This document shows positions 8,304 to 16,617 of a stretch of DNA of 64,000 nucleotides, piece after piece. How positions within the stretch are numbered: position 1 is the stretch's first letter; the number at the start of each line of letters is the position of its first letter. A program made the position numbers and the translations under genes. The stretch comes from CADEED01 sp043747875 (GTDB taxonomy: Bacteria; Pseudomonadota; Gammaproteobacteria; Steroidobacterales; Steroidobacteraceae), in contig JAYTOI010000203.1 of assembly GCA_043747875.1 (NCBI GenBank), positions 32,222 through 96,221 of the forward strand, written 5' to 3'. A model generated the notes under the pieces. That model had not been told where the DNA came from. It did not search any database and saw nothing but the letters and a program-made list of their open reading frames with translations.

Positions 8304-9037
8304 ACGAAGAGCGCCAAAGCGAGAGCCTCAACGAAAGAGTGAGCCAGCTTTCCGCGATGTTCGATGGTGAGTTGCCGGCGGCGGAATGCGAATTGCTCGC
8401 ACGGCGCCTCACTCGCGACGACCTGCTGCGTTCTCAATGGTCGCGCTATTCCCTGATCGGCGCCGCGCTGCGCTCGGAGCGGGGAGTGAGGCTCGACGAC
8501 CGCGTGGCCAAGCGCGTTCAGGCGGCTCTCGCGCAAGACCCTATCTATGGAGAGTCCGCGGACAGCATCTCCGCCAGGCCGTCCGCCGCAGCGGATGCCG
8601 CTGGGGTCTTCTCACGACGTTGGGCTCGGTTCACCCGGCCGGCCGTCGGCGCCAGCATTGCCGCGGGCGTCGCCGCGGTGTCCATCTTCTGGCTGCGTGG
8701 TCCAGGTCCTGAGACCAACACGCTGCTTGCCAACGCTCCCCAGTCCGTCGCGGTCGTCGCGACTGCTCCGTTCACCGCTGCTGTGGCGCCCGCGGCCGCC
8801 GCGCGATCGGGCACCGATGAGCCCGAGCGGTACAGCACTCCGGCTCCGAGCTCGCACACCAGCCTCGCGCCACCGGCGCGGCTCGCGAATTACGTGGTCG
8901 CGCATAGTGAATACTCCGGTCCGTTGTCACGTCGCATGGCGCTGTTGTCGCTGGTCGGCACCGAAATTCCGGCCGAGCCGGCCGTGGTAGACAGCGCGGA
9001 TCCGAATGAAAGCAGCGGAGCTCCCGATGCGCCGTGA
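8300..9037 (+). CDS. rseA: Anti-sigma factor RseA/MucA
   Basis: 245 residues. The N-terminal cytoplasmic domain (L-S-x-M-F-D-G-E-L at about 17-25, then R-S-x-W-x-R-Y-x-L-I-G) is the RpoE-binding fold. One transmembrane helix (about 112-130) is followed by an Ala/Pro/Ser-rich periplasmic segment that should present the cleavage site to a DegS-like protease and bind RseB. Start ATG overlaps the rpoE stop; rseB begins inside the last 32 bases. No cleavage protease gene lies nearby, and no rseC/mucC or mucD follows. Confidence 0.93.
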   Translation: MNEERQSESLNERVSQLSAMFDGELPAAECELLARRLTRDDLLRSQWSRYSLIGAALRSERGVRLDDRVAKRVQAALAQDPIYGESADSISARPSAAADAAGVFSRRWARFTRPAVGASIAAGVAAVSIFWLRGPGPETNTLLANAPQSVAVVATAPFTAAVAPAAAARSGTDEPERYSTPAPSSHTSLAPPARLANYVVAHSEYSGPLSRRMALLSLVGTEIPAEPAVVDSADPNESSGAPDAP

Positions 9038-10046
9038 TCGCGCCCGGCTGTTGAACGCGCGCTTTGCCGCGCTGACGCTGCTGCTGGCCGCGGGCGTCGC
9101 CCTCGGCGCCGAACCCAAGGATTGGCTCGACCGCATGAATCGCGCGCTGACGTCGCGCAACTACATCGGTGTTTTCACGCACAACCACGCCGGCCGCATC
9201 GAAACGCTGCGCATCATCCACCGCGTGCGGGGTCGAGACGTCTCCGAACGCCTGTTGTCACTCGACGGTCCTGGAACCGAGTTCATTCGCGAGGGCGACG
9301 AGCTCACGTGTTATTTCCCCGACAGGCGCACTGTCCTCGTCGAGCGCCGCGCGCCCGATGGTCTGCTGCTCGGCGCGCTGCCCAGTCTCGAAAAGAGCGA
9401 TTCGATGGTGTACGAAATTCGCGGCGGCGAGCGCGAGCGCCTGCTTGGCCGCAAGACGCGTGTCATCGCGCTGCACCCGCGCGACAATTATCGCTACGGT
9501 TATCGCCTCTGGATCGACGAGGAGACGTCGATGCCGCTCAAGACGCAGCTCTGCGATTCTTCGGGCGCCGTCATCGAGCAGATTGTCTTCTCGGCCATCG
9601 ATCTTCCAGAGCGCATTCCCGATTCGATGTTCAAGCCGAGCATGGATGCGTCCACCTACCGCTGGCTGCGCGCCGACCGGCGCGTGGCGACCAACGTCGC
9701 GCCGGCCTTGTGGGAGGCGATGCGCTTGCCGCCGGGCTTCCGCATGGCGACGCGGTCCGCGCAGGCAATGCCGGGTTCCAGCGAACCGGTGGCGCATCTC
9801 GTGTTCACCGATGGCATCGCGTCCGTGTCGGTGTTCGTCGAGGCGCGCAAGCCCGATCTGAAACCCGAGCAAGGCCCGTCTCGCGTCGGGTCCTCTTCTC
9901 TGTTCTCCATGGTGGTCGATGGTCACCAGGTCACGGCCGTGGGTGAGGTGCCCCCCGGCACCGTCGAGTTCATCGCCAAGGAAGTGAAGGCGCCAAAGGC
10001 CGCGAGTGAAGCCCTCGGACTCGGCGCGGCCCCGCGCCGCAAGTAA
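9006..10046 (+). CDS. rseB: Periplasmic sigma-E regulator RseB/MucB
   Basis: 346 residues with a signal peptide ending near residue 35 (L-A-A-G-V-A-L-G-A). The mature N-terminal LolA-like domain starts with D-W-L-D-R-M-x-x-A-L-x-x-x-N-Y-x-G-x-F, a hallmark of MucB/RseB, and includes R-x-I-H-R-V-R-G-x-D-V-S-E-R-L. The C-terminal domain (from about 215) contacts RseA. RseB shields RseA from proteolysis and senses mislocalised LPS or lipoproteins; the window also encodes the Lol exporter and LPS genes, although in separate operons. ATG start overlaps rseA by 32 bases; a later ATG (M-R-R-D at residue 8) is possible. Confidence 0.93.
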   Translation: MKAAELPMRRDRARLLNARFAALTLLLAAGVALGAEPKDWLDRMNRALTSRNYIGVFTHNHAGRIETLRIIHRVRGRDVSERLLSLDGPGTEFIREGDELTCYFPDRRTVLVERRAPDGLLLGALPSLEKSDSMVYEIRGGERERLLGRKTRVIALHPRDNYRYGYRLWIDEETSMPLKTQLCDSSGAVIEQIVFSAIDLPERIPDSMFKPSMDASTYRWLRADRRVATNVAPALWEAMRLPPGFRMATRSAQAMPGSSEPVAHLVFTDGIASVSVFVEARKPDLKPEQGPSRVGSSSLFSMVVDGHQVTAVGEVPPGTVEFIAKEVKAPKAASEALGLGAAPRRK

Positions 10047-10109
10047 TTGCAAGAGTCGTCGGGTGGCCACGCCGGTGAGCCTCGGGGGACTCATTGATGA
10101 AGCGAGTCG

Positions 10110-10388
10110 ATGACCGACCGTGCCCTCCCGACTGGGCTCGTAGTGCTGACCCGTGAGGGCTGCGCGTTGTGCGAGGACATGCTCCACGAACTCGCCGCGC
10201 TGGTGCGCAGTGGGCAAATCCCCGATCCTCAGGTGCTCGATGTCGATGCTGATGCTGAGTGGGCACGGCACTACGGACTCAAAGTCCCCGTGTTATTGCT
10301 CGACAGCAGCGTGATTTGCCATTACACGCTGAATTCCAACGAACTTTTAAGGTTGATGAGCGGTCGTGCGGCTATAATCCCGCGCTAA
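10110..10388 (+). CDS. Glutaredoxin-like (DUF836) protein
   Basis: 92 residues with a thioredoxin-type fold pattern: beta strand L-V-V-L-T-R-E-G-C-A-L-C-E-D-M then a helix, with the C-x-x-C redox pair at residues 18 and 21, and a cis-proline-like V-P-V-L-L-L-D strand at about 59-65. Members of this family lie between the rpoE/rse and lepA genes in several Gammaproteobacteria. A thiol-disulfide exchange role is probable, its partner unknown. The gene end contains the probable lepA promoter. Confidence 0.8.
   Translation: MTDRALPTGLVVLTREGCALCEDMLHELAALVRSGQIPDPQVLDVDADAEWARHYGLKVPVLLLDSSVICHYTLNSNELLRLMSGRAAIIPR
10350..10378 (+). promoter_or_regulatory. Candidate lepA-lepB promoter
   Basis: A perfect TATAAT hexamer lies at 10373-10378, inside the last codons of the glutaredoxin-like gene. 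The best -35 candidates (GGTTGA at 10351 with 16 bases spacing, TTGATG at 10353 with 14) are weak. It would give lepA a leader of about 65 bases and separate it from the stress operon. Confidence 0.45.
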
Positions 10389-10447
10389 TTTTGCCGGCTC
10401 CAGACGCGCTCCCGCTCGTCTCTCACGGCGGCAGGCCGACCTTTCTG

Positions 10448-12244
10448 ATGCAGCGGATACGCAACTTTTCGATCATCGCCCACGTCGACCACGGCAAATC
10501 CACGCTGGCCGACCGGTTCATCCAGATCTGCGGCGGGCTCGAGGCCCGCGAGATGCAGGAGCAGGTGCTGGACTCGCTCGAGCTCGAACGCGAGCGCGGC
10601 ATCACCATCAAGGCGCAGTCGGTCACTCTTTATTACACCTCCAAGCGCGACGGCGAGCGCTACCAGTTCAATCTGATCGACACGCCCGGACACGTCGACT
10701 TCTCGTACGAAGTGTCGCGCTCGCTCGCCGCCTGCGACGGCGCGCTGCTCGTCGTCGATGCCACACAGGGCGTGGAAGCCCAGAGCGTCGCCAATTGCTA
10801 CACGGCCACTGAGCTCGGTCTCGAAGTCGTGCCGGTCATCAACAAGATCGACCTGCCGTCCGCCGACCCGATGCGCGTCATGAAGGAGATCGAGGAGATC
10901 ATCGGCATCTCGGCCGATGACGCGCTCCAGGTCTCCGGCAAGACGGGCGAGGGCGTCGAGGAGTTGATCGAACAGCTCATCGAGCGCATCCCCCAGCCGA
11001 AGGGCGATGCCAATGCGCCGCTGCAGGCTTTGATCGTCGACTCCTGGTTCGACAACTACGTCGGTGTCGTGACACTGGTGCGCATCTTCAACGGCACGCT
11101 CAAGGTCGGCGACAAGATTCGCGTCATGTCGACCGGTCGGGCGCACCTCGTCGACAAGATCGGCCGCTTCACGCCCAAATCGGTGGCGGCACGCGAATTC
11201 GGCCCCGGCGACGTGGGTTTCGTCATCGCGGGCATCAAGGAAATCGATGGCGCGCCGGTCGGCGACACCATCACGCTCGAACACAAGCAGGCGACGGAGC
11301 CTCTGCCCGGCTTCAAGCAGGTACAGCCGCGCGTTTTCGCGGGTATGTTTCCCATCGTCGCGGACGACTACGACAAATTCCGCGACGCGCTGAGCAAGCT
11401 GCGTCTCAACGACTCGGCGTTGCACTACGAACCCGAGGTGTCCACCGCGCTGGGATTCGGCTTCCGCGTGGGCTTCCTCGGATTGCTGCACATGGATATC
11501 GTGCAGGAACGTCTCGAACGCGAGTACGAGATCGATTTGATCACGTCCGCGCCGACGGTGATCTACGAAGTGAAGACGACGGACGGCGACGTCCGCTTCG
11601 TCGACAATCCCACCAAACTACCGCCCGTCGACCAGATCGACGAGCTGCGCGAACCCATCATCATTGCCAACATCCTCGTGCCGCCGGATCACGTCGGTGG
11701 CGTTCTGCAGCTCTGCAACGAAAAGCGCGGCCGGCAGAAGAAGATGCTCTTCCTCGGCAACCAGGTGTCGCTGCAATACGAGATGCCGCTCGGCGAAGTC
11801 GTGCTCGATTTCTTCGATCGCCTAAAATCGACGAGCCGCGGCTACGCGTCGTTCGACTACGACTTCAGTCACTTCGAGCCCGCGCCGCTGGTCAAACTCG
11901 ACGTGCTCATCAACGGCGACAAGGTCGATGCGCTGGCGCTCATCGTGCACAAGGATTCGGCCTACGAGCGCGGCCGCCAGCTCGTCGACAAGATGCAGGA
12001 GCTGATCCCGCGCCAGATGTTCGAAGTGGCGGTGCAGGCGGCCATCGGCAGCCACGTCATCGCGCGCGCTACCGTGAAGGCCTTGCGCAAGAACGTGCTC
12101 GCCAAGTGTTATGGCGGCGACATTTCGCGAAAGAAGAAGCTGCTGGAGAAGCAGAAAGAGGGCAAAAAGCGCATGAAGCAGGTAGGCCAGGTGGAGATTC
12201 CGCAAGAGGCTTTCCTCGCAGTCCTCAAAGTCGGAAAGAAGTAA
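10448..12244 (+). CDS. lepA: Translation elongation factor 4 (LepA)
   Basis: 598 residues, the usual LepA length, from the ATG reading M-Q-R-I-R-N-F-S-I-I-A-H-V-D-H-G-K-S-T; the frame is open upstream but overlaps the previous gene. GTPase motifs: G1 A-H-V-D-H-G-K-S, G2 R-G-I-T-I-K, G3 D-T-P-G-H-V-D-F, G4 N-K-I-D. The LepA-specific C-terminal domain ends in K-K-K-L-L-E-K-Q-K-E-G-K-K-R-M-K. Ribosomal GTPase that acts during initiation or back-translocation under stress. Followed six bases later by lepB, the classic pairing. Confidence 0.98.
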   Translation: MQRIRNFSIIAHVDHGKSTLADRFIQICGGLEAREMQEQVLDSLELERERGITIKAQSVTLYYTSKRDGERYQFNLIDTPGHVDFSYEVSRSLAACDGALLVVDATQGVEAQSVANCYTATELGLEVVPVINKIDLPSADPMRVMKEIEEIIGISADDALQVSGKTGEGVEELIEQLIERIPQPKGDANAPLQALIVDSWFDNYVGVVTLVRIFNGTLKVGDKIRVMSTGRAHLVDKIGRFTPKSVAAREFGPGDVGFVIAGIKEIDGAPVGDTITLEHKQATEPLPGFKQVQPRVFAGMFPIVADDYDKFRDALSKLRLNDSALHYEPEVSTALGFGFRVGFLGLLHMDIVQERLEREYEIDLITSAPTVIYEVKTTDGDVRFVDNPTKLPPVDQIDELREPIIIANILVPPDHVGGVLQLCNEKRGRQKKMLFLGNQVSLQYEMPLGEVVLDFFDRLKSTSRGYASFDYDFSHFEPAPLVKLDVLINGDKVDALALIVHKDSAYERGRQLVDKMQELIPRQMFEVAVQAAIGSHVIARATVKALRKNVLAKCYGGDISRKKKLLEKQKEGKKRMKQVGQVEIPQEAFLAVLKVGKK

Positions 12245-12250
12245 ACGCTG

Positions 12251-13873
12251 ATGCTCAAACAACTCATGGATTCGCTGGTCATGCTCGGCAGCGCGCTCGC
12301 CGTGCCGGTCGTGCTCATTTGCCTGTACGACAAGTTCATCGCCGAGCCGAAGCGGCCGCGCGACGAGGATGACGAGCCCGCTCCGCCGCCGGTGCTGGCG
12401 CGCGCTGCCTACAACCTGTTGCTGTGGGTGCTCATCGCCGTTGCCGTGACGATCGGCGTTCGCACCGTGCTCGCATGGGCGCAGGTGTTGGTCGTGCCGC
12501 TGGCCGTTCTTGCGGTGCCGCTCGCGCTGCTTGCGGCGTACGACCATTGGGTGCTCGAACCGAAGCGGCCGCGCAAGCGCAGCGGCGAGCCGAGGCGCCC
12601 GCCGTGGATCATGCGCGTGGTGTACGGCGTGATGCCGGTTGCCATCCTGGCCGTGGTCGTGTGGCTCGGTGTGCCGGCGGTGTTCGGGTGGGTCAAGGAC
12701 ATCGCATTGCCGCTGAGCTATCTCGCCGTGCCGATCGGCCTGTGGTGCTTCATCGACAGCTGGTTCTTCGCGCCGCGCCGGCAGATCGCCGCGGGCTCCG
12801 TCTCGGTAGCCGATCCGCCGCTCACGCGCGCCGCGTATTTCATCCTGCCGGTGCTGGTCGTCGCGGTGATCGTGCGCATGATCACCGCCGAGACACTCGA
12901 CTTCAGCCTCGTGCTGGCCCTGTTGTCGCTCGGCACGGGCGCGGTGTGGGCCATCGATCACTTCGTATTCCGCAAGAACCGCGTTGCCGCCCTGGTGCCC
13001 TTTACGCCGCAGCCACCGCCAACGTCGGACCCGAAGCAGCAGGCGCCCGTGGTCCACGATCCCGGCACGGTCGACTATGCCCGCAGCTTCTTCCCCGTGG
13101 CGCTCATCGTGCTGGTGGTGCGCGCCTTCATCTTCGAGCCCTTCCGCATTCCTTCGGATTCGATGATGCCGACCCTGCTCGACGGCGATTTCATCGTCGT
13201 GAACAAATTTGCCTACGGACTGCGCTGGCCCGTGCTCAACAGCAAGATCGTCGAGTTCGGCGAGGTGCAGCGTGGCGACGTGGTGGTGTTCCGTCATCCG
13301 CCGGATCCGAAAACCAATTTCATCAAGCGACTGGTCGGGCTGCCGGGCGACCGCGTCGAGGTGCGCGACGATCATCTCGTCATCAACGGCGAGACGATTG
13401 CGCTTCAGGACGCCGGACGCTACACCGATGGTTGTTATGTCGACGTGCGCCTGTCCACGGAGACCATCGGCAATCACACCCACGAGGTCATGTCGTGCCG
13501 CTCCGGAGACGGACTGCGAAGTGCCGACAATCCTCAGATCGCCGGGTCCGATAACTTGCCCGCCTGTGATCGTGAGAAGTTTCGCAAGGAAGCCGGTCGC
13601 AAGGTGTGCATTGAGAGCTCCCCTGCGAGTGGCAAGGACTCCGGCGATCCGCCGTGGCAGCTGCTGAGCGGCGAGAGAATTGATGCGCTGGTCGTGCCGC
13701 CGGGTTTTTATGTCGCGATCGGCGACAATCGCGACAACAGCGCGGATAGTCGCGCGTGGGGTCTCGTCCCGGAGGAGAATCTGGTCGGCAAGGCGACGCG
13801 AATCTGGTTCAATTTCGACCTGCAGCGCTCCAGCTGGGTCAACTGGGATCGCATCGGCCAAGGCATCGAGTGA
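12251..13873 (+). CDS. lepB: Signal peptidase I with an expanded, repeated membrane anchor
   Basis: 540 residues; E. coli LepB has 324. The C-terminal catalytic part is normal: I-P-S-D-S-M-M-P-T-L holds nucleophile Ser304, F-I-K-R-L-V-G-L-P-G-D-R-V holds general base Lys359, and G-D-N-R-D-N-S-x-D-S-R is box E. The first 275 residues are unusual: a unit of helix, cytoplasmic Asp-plus-basic loop, helix is repeated. Loop motifs are YDKFIAEPKRPR (26-37), YDHWVLEPKRPR (97-108), IDSWFFAPRR (168-177) and IDHFVFRKNR (235-244), spaced 71, 71 and 67 residues. E. coli LepB has one such loop (C-V-D-K-F-F-F-A-P-K-R). Each is followed by a P-P-x-x-x-R-x-x-Y helix resembling the segment before the active site. 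Removes signal peptides at the periplasmic face. Confidence 0.95.
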   Translation: MLKQLMDSLVMLGSALAVPVVLICLYDKFIAEPKRPRDEDDEPAPPPVLARAAYNLLLWVLIAVAVTIGVRTVLAWAQVLVVPLAVLAVPLALLAAYDHWVLEPKRPRKRSGEPRRPPWIMRVVYGVMPVAILAVVVWLGVPAVFGWVKDIALPLSYLAVPIGLWCFIDSWFFAPRRQIAAGSVSVADPPLTRAAYFILPVLVVAVIVRMITAETLDFSLVLALLSLGTGAVWAIDHFVFRKNRVAALVPFTPQPPPTSDPKQQAPVVHDPGTVDYARSFFPVALIVLVVRAFIFEPFRIPSDSMMPTLLDGDFIVVNKFAYGLRWPVLNSKIVEFGEVQRGDVVVFRHPPDPKTNFIKRLVGLPGDRVEVRDDHLVINGETIALQDAGRYTDGCYVDVRLSTETIGNHTHEVMSCRSGDGLRSADNPQIAGSDNLPACDREKFRKEAGRKVCIESSPASGKDSGDPPWQLLSGERIDALVVPPGFYVAIGDNRDNSADSRAWGLVPEENLVGKATRIWFNFDLQRSSWVNWDRIGQGIE

Positions 13874-13912
13874 ATAACTGCATTGAGCGAACGAACGGCT
13901 GAGGGAGTGCAC

Positions 13913-14296
13913 ATGATGCAAAATCAACGCGGCGTGACGATGATCGGCTGGCTCTTCCTGCTCACCCCCATCGCGGTGCTGTTCTACGTGGGGTTGCGCG
14001 CCGGGCCGGTCTATTTCAACTACTACAAAGTCATCACCGCCATGAAAGAGACGGCCACTAAGCTGCGCAGCGATGGCACTCTGACGCCGCAGATCATTCA
14101 CGGTTCGCTCGACAAGCGCTTCGACACCAGCTACATCGACGACCCCAAGGTCGGCGAGATCGAGATCAAGAAAGGCGAGAACGGCTGGCAGATGACCGCG
14201 AACTACGAGCGCACGGAGAAGTTGTTCGGCAATTTCTTCATCACGATGGCGTTCGACAAGACCGTCGTCATCGGCAAGGACGCGGCGGCAAACTGA
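13913..14296 (+). CDS. DUF4845 membrane protein
   Basis: 127 residues from the ATG at 13913, preceded by an AGGGAG ribosome site; the frame extends to a TTG at 13883 that has none. The start, M-M-Q-N-Q-R-G-V-T-M-I-G-W-L, resembles a type IV pilin-like leader (Q-R-G-x-T-x-x) followed by one helix to about residue 27, a common feature of DUF4845 proteins. The remainder is a small soluble domain facing the periplasm. The gene sits between lepB and rnc in many Gammaproteobacteria; function unknown. Confidence 0.85.
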   Translation: MMQNQRGVTMIGWLFLLTPIAVLFYVGLRAGPVYFNYYKVITAMKETATKLRSDGTLTPQIIHGSLDKRFDTSYIDDPKVGEIEIKKGENGWQMTANYERTEKLFGNFFITMAFDKTVVIGKDAAAN

Positions 14297-14310
14297 ATGC
14301 GGCGGCGGTC

Positions 14311-15003
14311 ATGGGCATGACGTCGACCGGGCAAGCAGACGCTCTGACTGCCCGGTTGGCCTACGAGCCCCGCGATCGCGCGCTGTTCGTCATCGCGCTC
14401 ACGCATCGCAGCGCGGAAGGCCCTAACAACGAGCGCCTCGAGTTCCTCGGCGACTCGGTGCTCAATCTGCTGCTCTCGGAGCGCCTCTATCGCGAATTCC
14501 CCACGGCCAGCGAGGGTGACCTTTCGCGCCTGCGCGCGCGCCTCGTGAGCGAAGAGCCGCTGGCCGAGATCGCCTCGTCCATGCAGCTCGGCGAGCTGCT
14601 GCTGCTGGGCTCGGGCGAGCTCAAGACCGGCGGGTTCCGCCGCCAGTCCATCCTCGCGGATGCGTTCGAGGCGTTGTGTGGCGCGCTGTATCTCGACGGC
14701 GGGCTCGATGCGGTGCGCGCCAAAGTCGGCCCGATGTTCGAGCAGAAGATCGCCGCGCTGCCCGAGCCGTCGACGCTGAAGGACGCCAAGACCCGCTTGC
14801 AGGAGCATCTGCAGGCCATCGGCCGCCAGCTCCCGCTCTACGCCGTGAAGCGCACCAGCGGCGAGCCGCACGCGCAGGTGTTCCTGGTCACCTGCGCGGT
14901 GCAGCACGCAGCGGTCGAAACCGAGGGCGAGGGGCCATCGCGCCGCCGCGCCGAACAAGTGGCTGCGCAGGCGGCGTTACGCGCATTAGGACTCCATGAC
15001 TGA
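14311..15003 (+). CDS. rnc: Ribonuclease III
   Basis: 230 residues. The endonuclease domain contains the signature N-E-R-L-E-F-L-G-D-S-V-L (about 40-51) with the metal-binding Glu and Asp, and the second acidic cluster A-D-A-F-E-A-L-C-G-A-L-Y at about 115-126. A C-terminal double-stranded RNA-binding domain begins with D-A-K-T-R-L-Q-E at about 158 and ends in A-A-Q-A-A-L-R-A-L. Processes rRNA precursors and structured mRNAs. An internal ATG two codons later (14317) could also start it. Overlaps era by 8 bases. Confidence 0.97.
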   Translation: MGMTSTGQADALTARLAYEPRDRALFVIALTHRSAEGPNNERLEFLGDSVLNLLLSERLYREFPTASEGDLSRLRARLVSEEPLAEIASSMQLGELLLLGSGELKTGGFRRQSILADAFEALCGALYLDGGLDAVRAKVGPMFEQKIAALPEPSTLKDAKTRLQEHLQAIGRQLPLYAVKRTSGEPHAQVFLVTCAVQHAAVETEGEGPSRRRAEQVAAQAALRALGLHD

Positions 15004-15892
15004 GCACACTCCATTTCGCGCCGGGTTCGCCGCACTCGTCGGACGTCCCAACGTCGGCAAGTCCACGCTGCTCAACGCGCTCGTCGGGGAGAAGCTCTCC
15101 ATCGTCACGTCGCGCCCGCAGACCACGCGTCATCGCATCCTCGGCGTGCTCAACCGCCCCGGAATACAGGTGGCCTTTGTCGACACGCCGGGCCTGCATC
15201 TCGGCGAGCGGCGCGCGTTGAATCGCGCGATGAACCGCACCGCGGCCGCCGCGCTCGCCGACGCGGACCTCATCGTATTCGTGGTCGAGGCGCTGCGCTT
15301 CGGCGAGGAAGACGAGGCCGTGCTCCAGCGCATCCGCGATTCCGGGCGCGACTCGATCCTGGTCATAAACAAGGTCGACAAGGTCCCGCAGAAGGACAAA
15401 CTACTGCCGTTCACGGCCGAGCTCGCCGGCAAGCACGCATTCCTCGACGTGGTGCCCGCGTCGGCCGAGAAAGGCGTCAACCTCGACCGGCTGCTCGCCG
15501 TGATCAGTGCGCGGCTGCCCGAATCGCCCGAGCTGTTTCCGCCCGACCAGCGCACCGACCGCGGCATCGGGTTCCAGATCTCCGAGACGATCCGCGAGAA
15601 GCTCACGATGGAGCTGGTCGAAGAGTTGCCGTACGGCATCGCGGTCGAAATCGAGCAGCAGAGCGAGGAGGACGGCCAGCTCGTCATCCACGCCGTCATC
15701 TGGGTGGATCGGGAAGGACAGAAGCCGATCGTCATCGGCGCCAAGGGATCGCGCCTCAAGCGCATCGGCCAGAAGGCGCGCGAGGAGCTCAACGAGCGGC
15801 TTGGCCGGCGTCTGCATCTCAACCTCTGGGTGAAGGTGCGCGAGGACTGGGCCGACGACGCGCGCGCGCTCGCGCAACTCGGCATGGAGTAG
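14996..15892 (+). CDS. era: GTPase Era
   Basis: 298 residues. G1 G-R-P-N-V-G-K-S-T (about 16-24), G2 T-S-R-P-Q-T-T-R-H-R, G3 D-T-P-G-L-H, G4 N-K-V-D-K, then a C-terminal KH domain with V-I-G-A-K-G-S-R-L-K-R-I-G (about 246-258). Era binds the 3' end of 16S rRNA and is needed for 30S assembly. Its start lies within the end of rnc, as in most Proteobacteria, so the two are co-translated. Confidence 0.98.
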   Translation: MTEHTPFRAGFAALVGRPNVGKSTLLNALVGEKLSIVTSRPQTTRHRILGVLNRPGIQVAFVDTPGLHLGERRALNRAMNRTAAAALADADLIVFVVEALRFGEEDEAVLQRIRDSGRDSILVINKVDKVPQKDKLLPFTAELAGKHAFLDVVPASAEKGVNLDRLLAVISARLPESPELFPPDQRTDRGIGFQISETIREKLTMELVEELPYGIAVEIEQQSEEDGQLVIHAVIWVDREGQKPIVIGAKGSRLKRIGQKAREELNERLGRRLHLNLWVKVREDWADDARALAQLGME

Positions 15893-15918
15893 CCAGGTCC
15901 ACGCATGAGCAGGCCCTA

Positions 15919-16614
15919 ATGCAGCCCCGCGAGCGCATCTCCCTCGAGCCCGCGTACGTGCTCCACCACCGCCAATATCGCGACACCAGCCGCATCCTCG
16001 ACGTGTTCAGCGAGCGGCACGGCCGCATCACGCTGTTCGCCCGCGGTGCGCGCGGCCCGAAATCCAAGCTCGCACCGCTGCTCATGCCGTTCCGCCGGCT
16101 GCTGCTGTCGTGGAACGGCCGTGGTGATGCCGCGCAATTGACGGCTGCCGAAGCTCAAAGCGAGGCGCTCGCGCTGCCGCCGAAGCGCCTCATGGCGGCG
16201 TTCTATCTGAACGAGCTCATCATCAACCTGACGACGCGGCACGATCCGCAGCCGGAGTTGTTCCGCGATTACGCGCAGTCCCTTGAACGGCTGTCGATCG
16301 ACGCCGCGCCCGAGCCTGCGCTGCGCGTCTTCGAGAAGCGCCTGCTCACGTCCATCGGGTATGGGCTCGAGCTCGACCTCGAGCCCGATGCGTACTATCA
16401 CTTTCGCGCCTCGGACGGTTTCAGCGCAGTGCGCGAGGATGCACCGGGCGCCTATGCCGGCCGCGCGTTGCGCGCGCTGCGCGACGAAGCGCTGGCCGAC
16501 GATGCCGCGCTGGACACGGCGCGCCGCGTGTTGCGCCAGGCACTGGATCATTGTCTCGAGGGCCGCGAGCTGCGCACGCGCAATGTCGCGCGCTCGATGT
16601 TGCGACGAGGGTAG
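15919..16614 (+). CDS. recO: DNA repair protein RecO
   Basis: 231 residues. The N-terminal OB-fold begins L-E-P-A-Y-V-L-H-H-R-Q-Y-R-D-T-S and contains G-R-I-T-L-F-A-R-G-A-R-G-P-K-S, both typical of RecO. The helical C-terminal part includes L-L-T-S-I-G-Y-G-L-E-L-D. With RecF and RecR it loads RecA onto SSB-coated single-stranded DNA. Twenty-six bases after era, and three bases before pdxJ. Confidence 0.95.
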   Translation: MQPRERISLEPAYVLHHRQYRDTSRILDVFSERHGRITLFARGARGPKSKLAPLLMPFRRLLLSWNGRGDAAQLTAAEAQSEALALPPKRLMAAFYLNELIINLTTRHDPQPELFRDYAQSLERLSIDAAPEPALRVFEKRLLTSIGYGLELDLEPDAYYHFRASDGFSAVREDAPGAYAGRALRALRDEALADDAALDTARRVLRQALDHCLEGRELRTRNVARSMLRRG

Positions 16615-16617
16615 GTC

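Noticed and set aside
11822..14101. 759-codon open frame on the minus strand across lepA/lepB/DUF4845
   Set aside because: His/Arg/Gln-rich translation with no motif, spanning three well-supported plus-strand genes; a by-product of G+C-rich codon positions.
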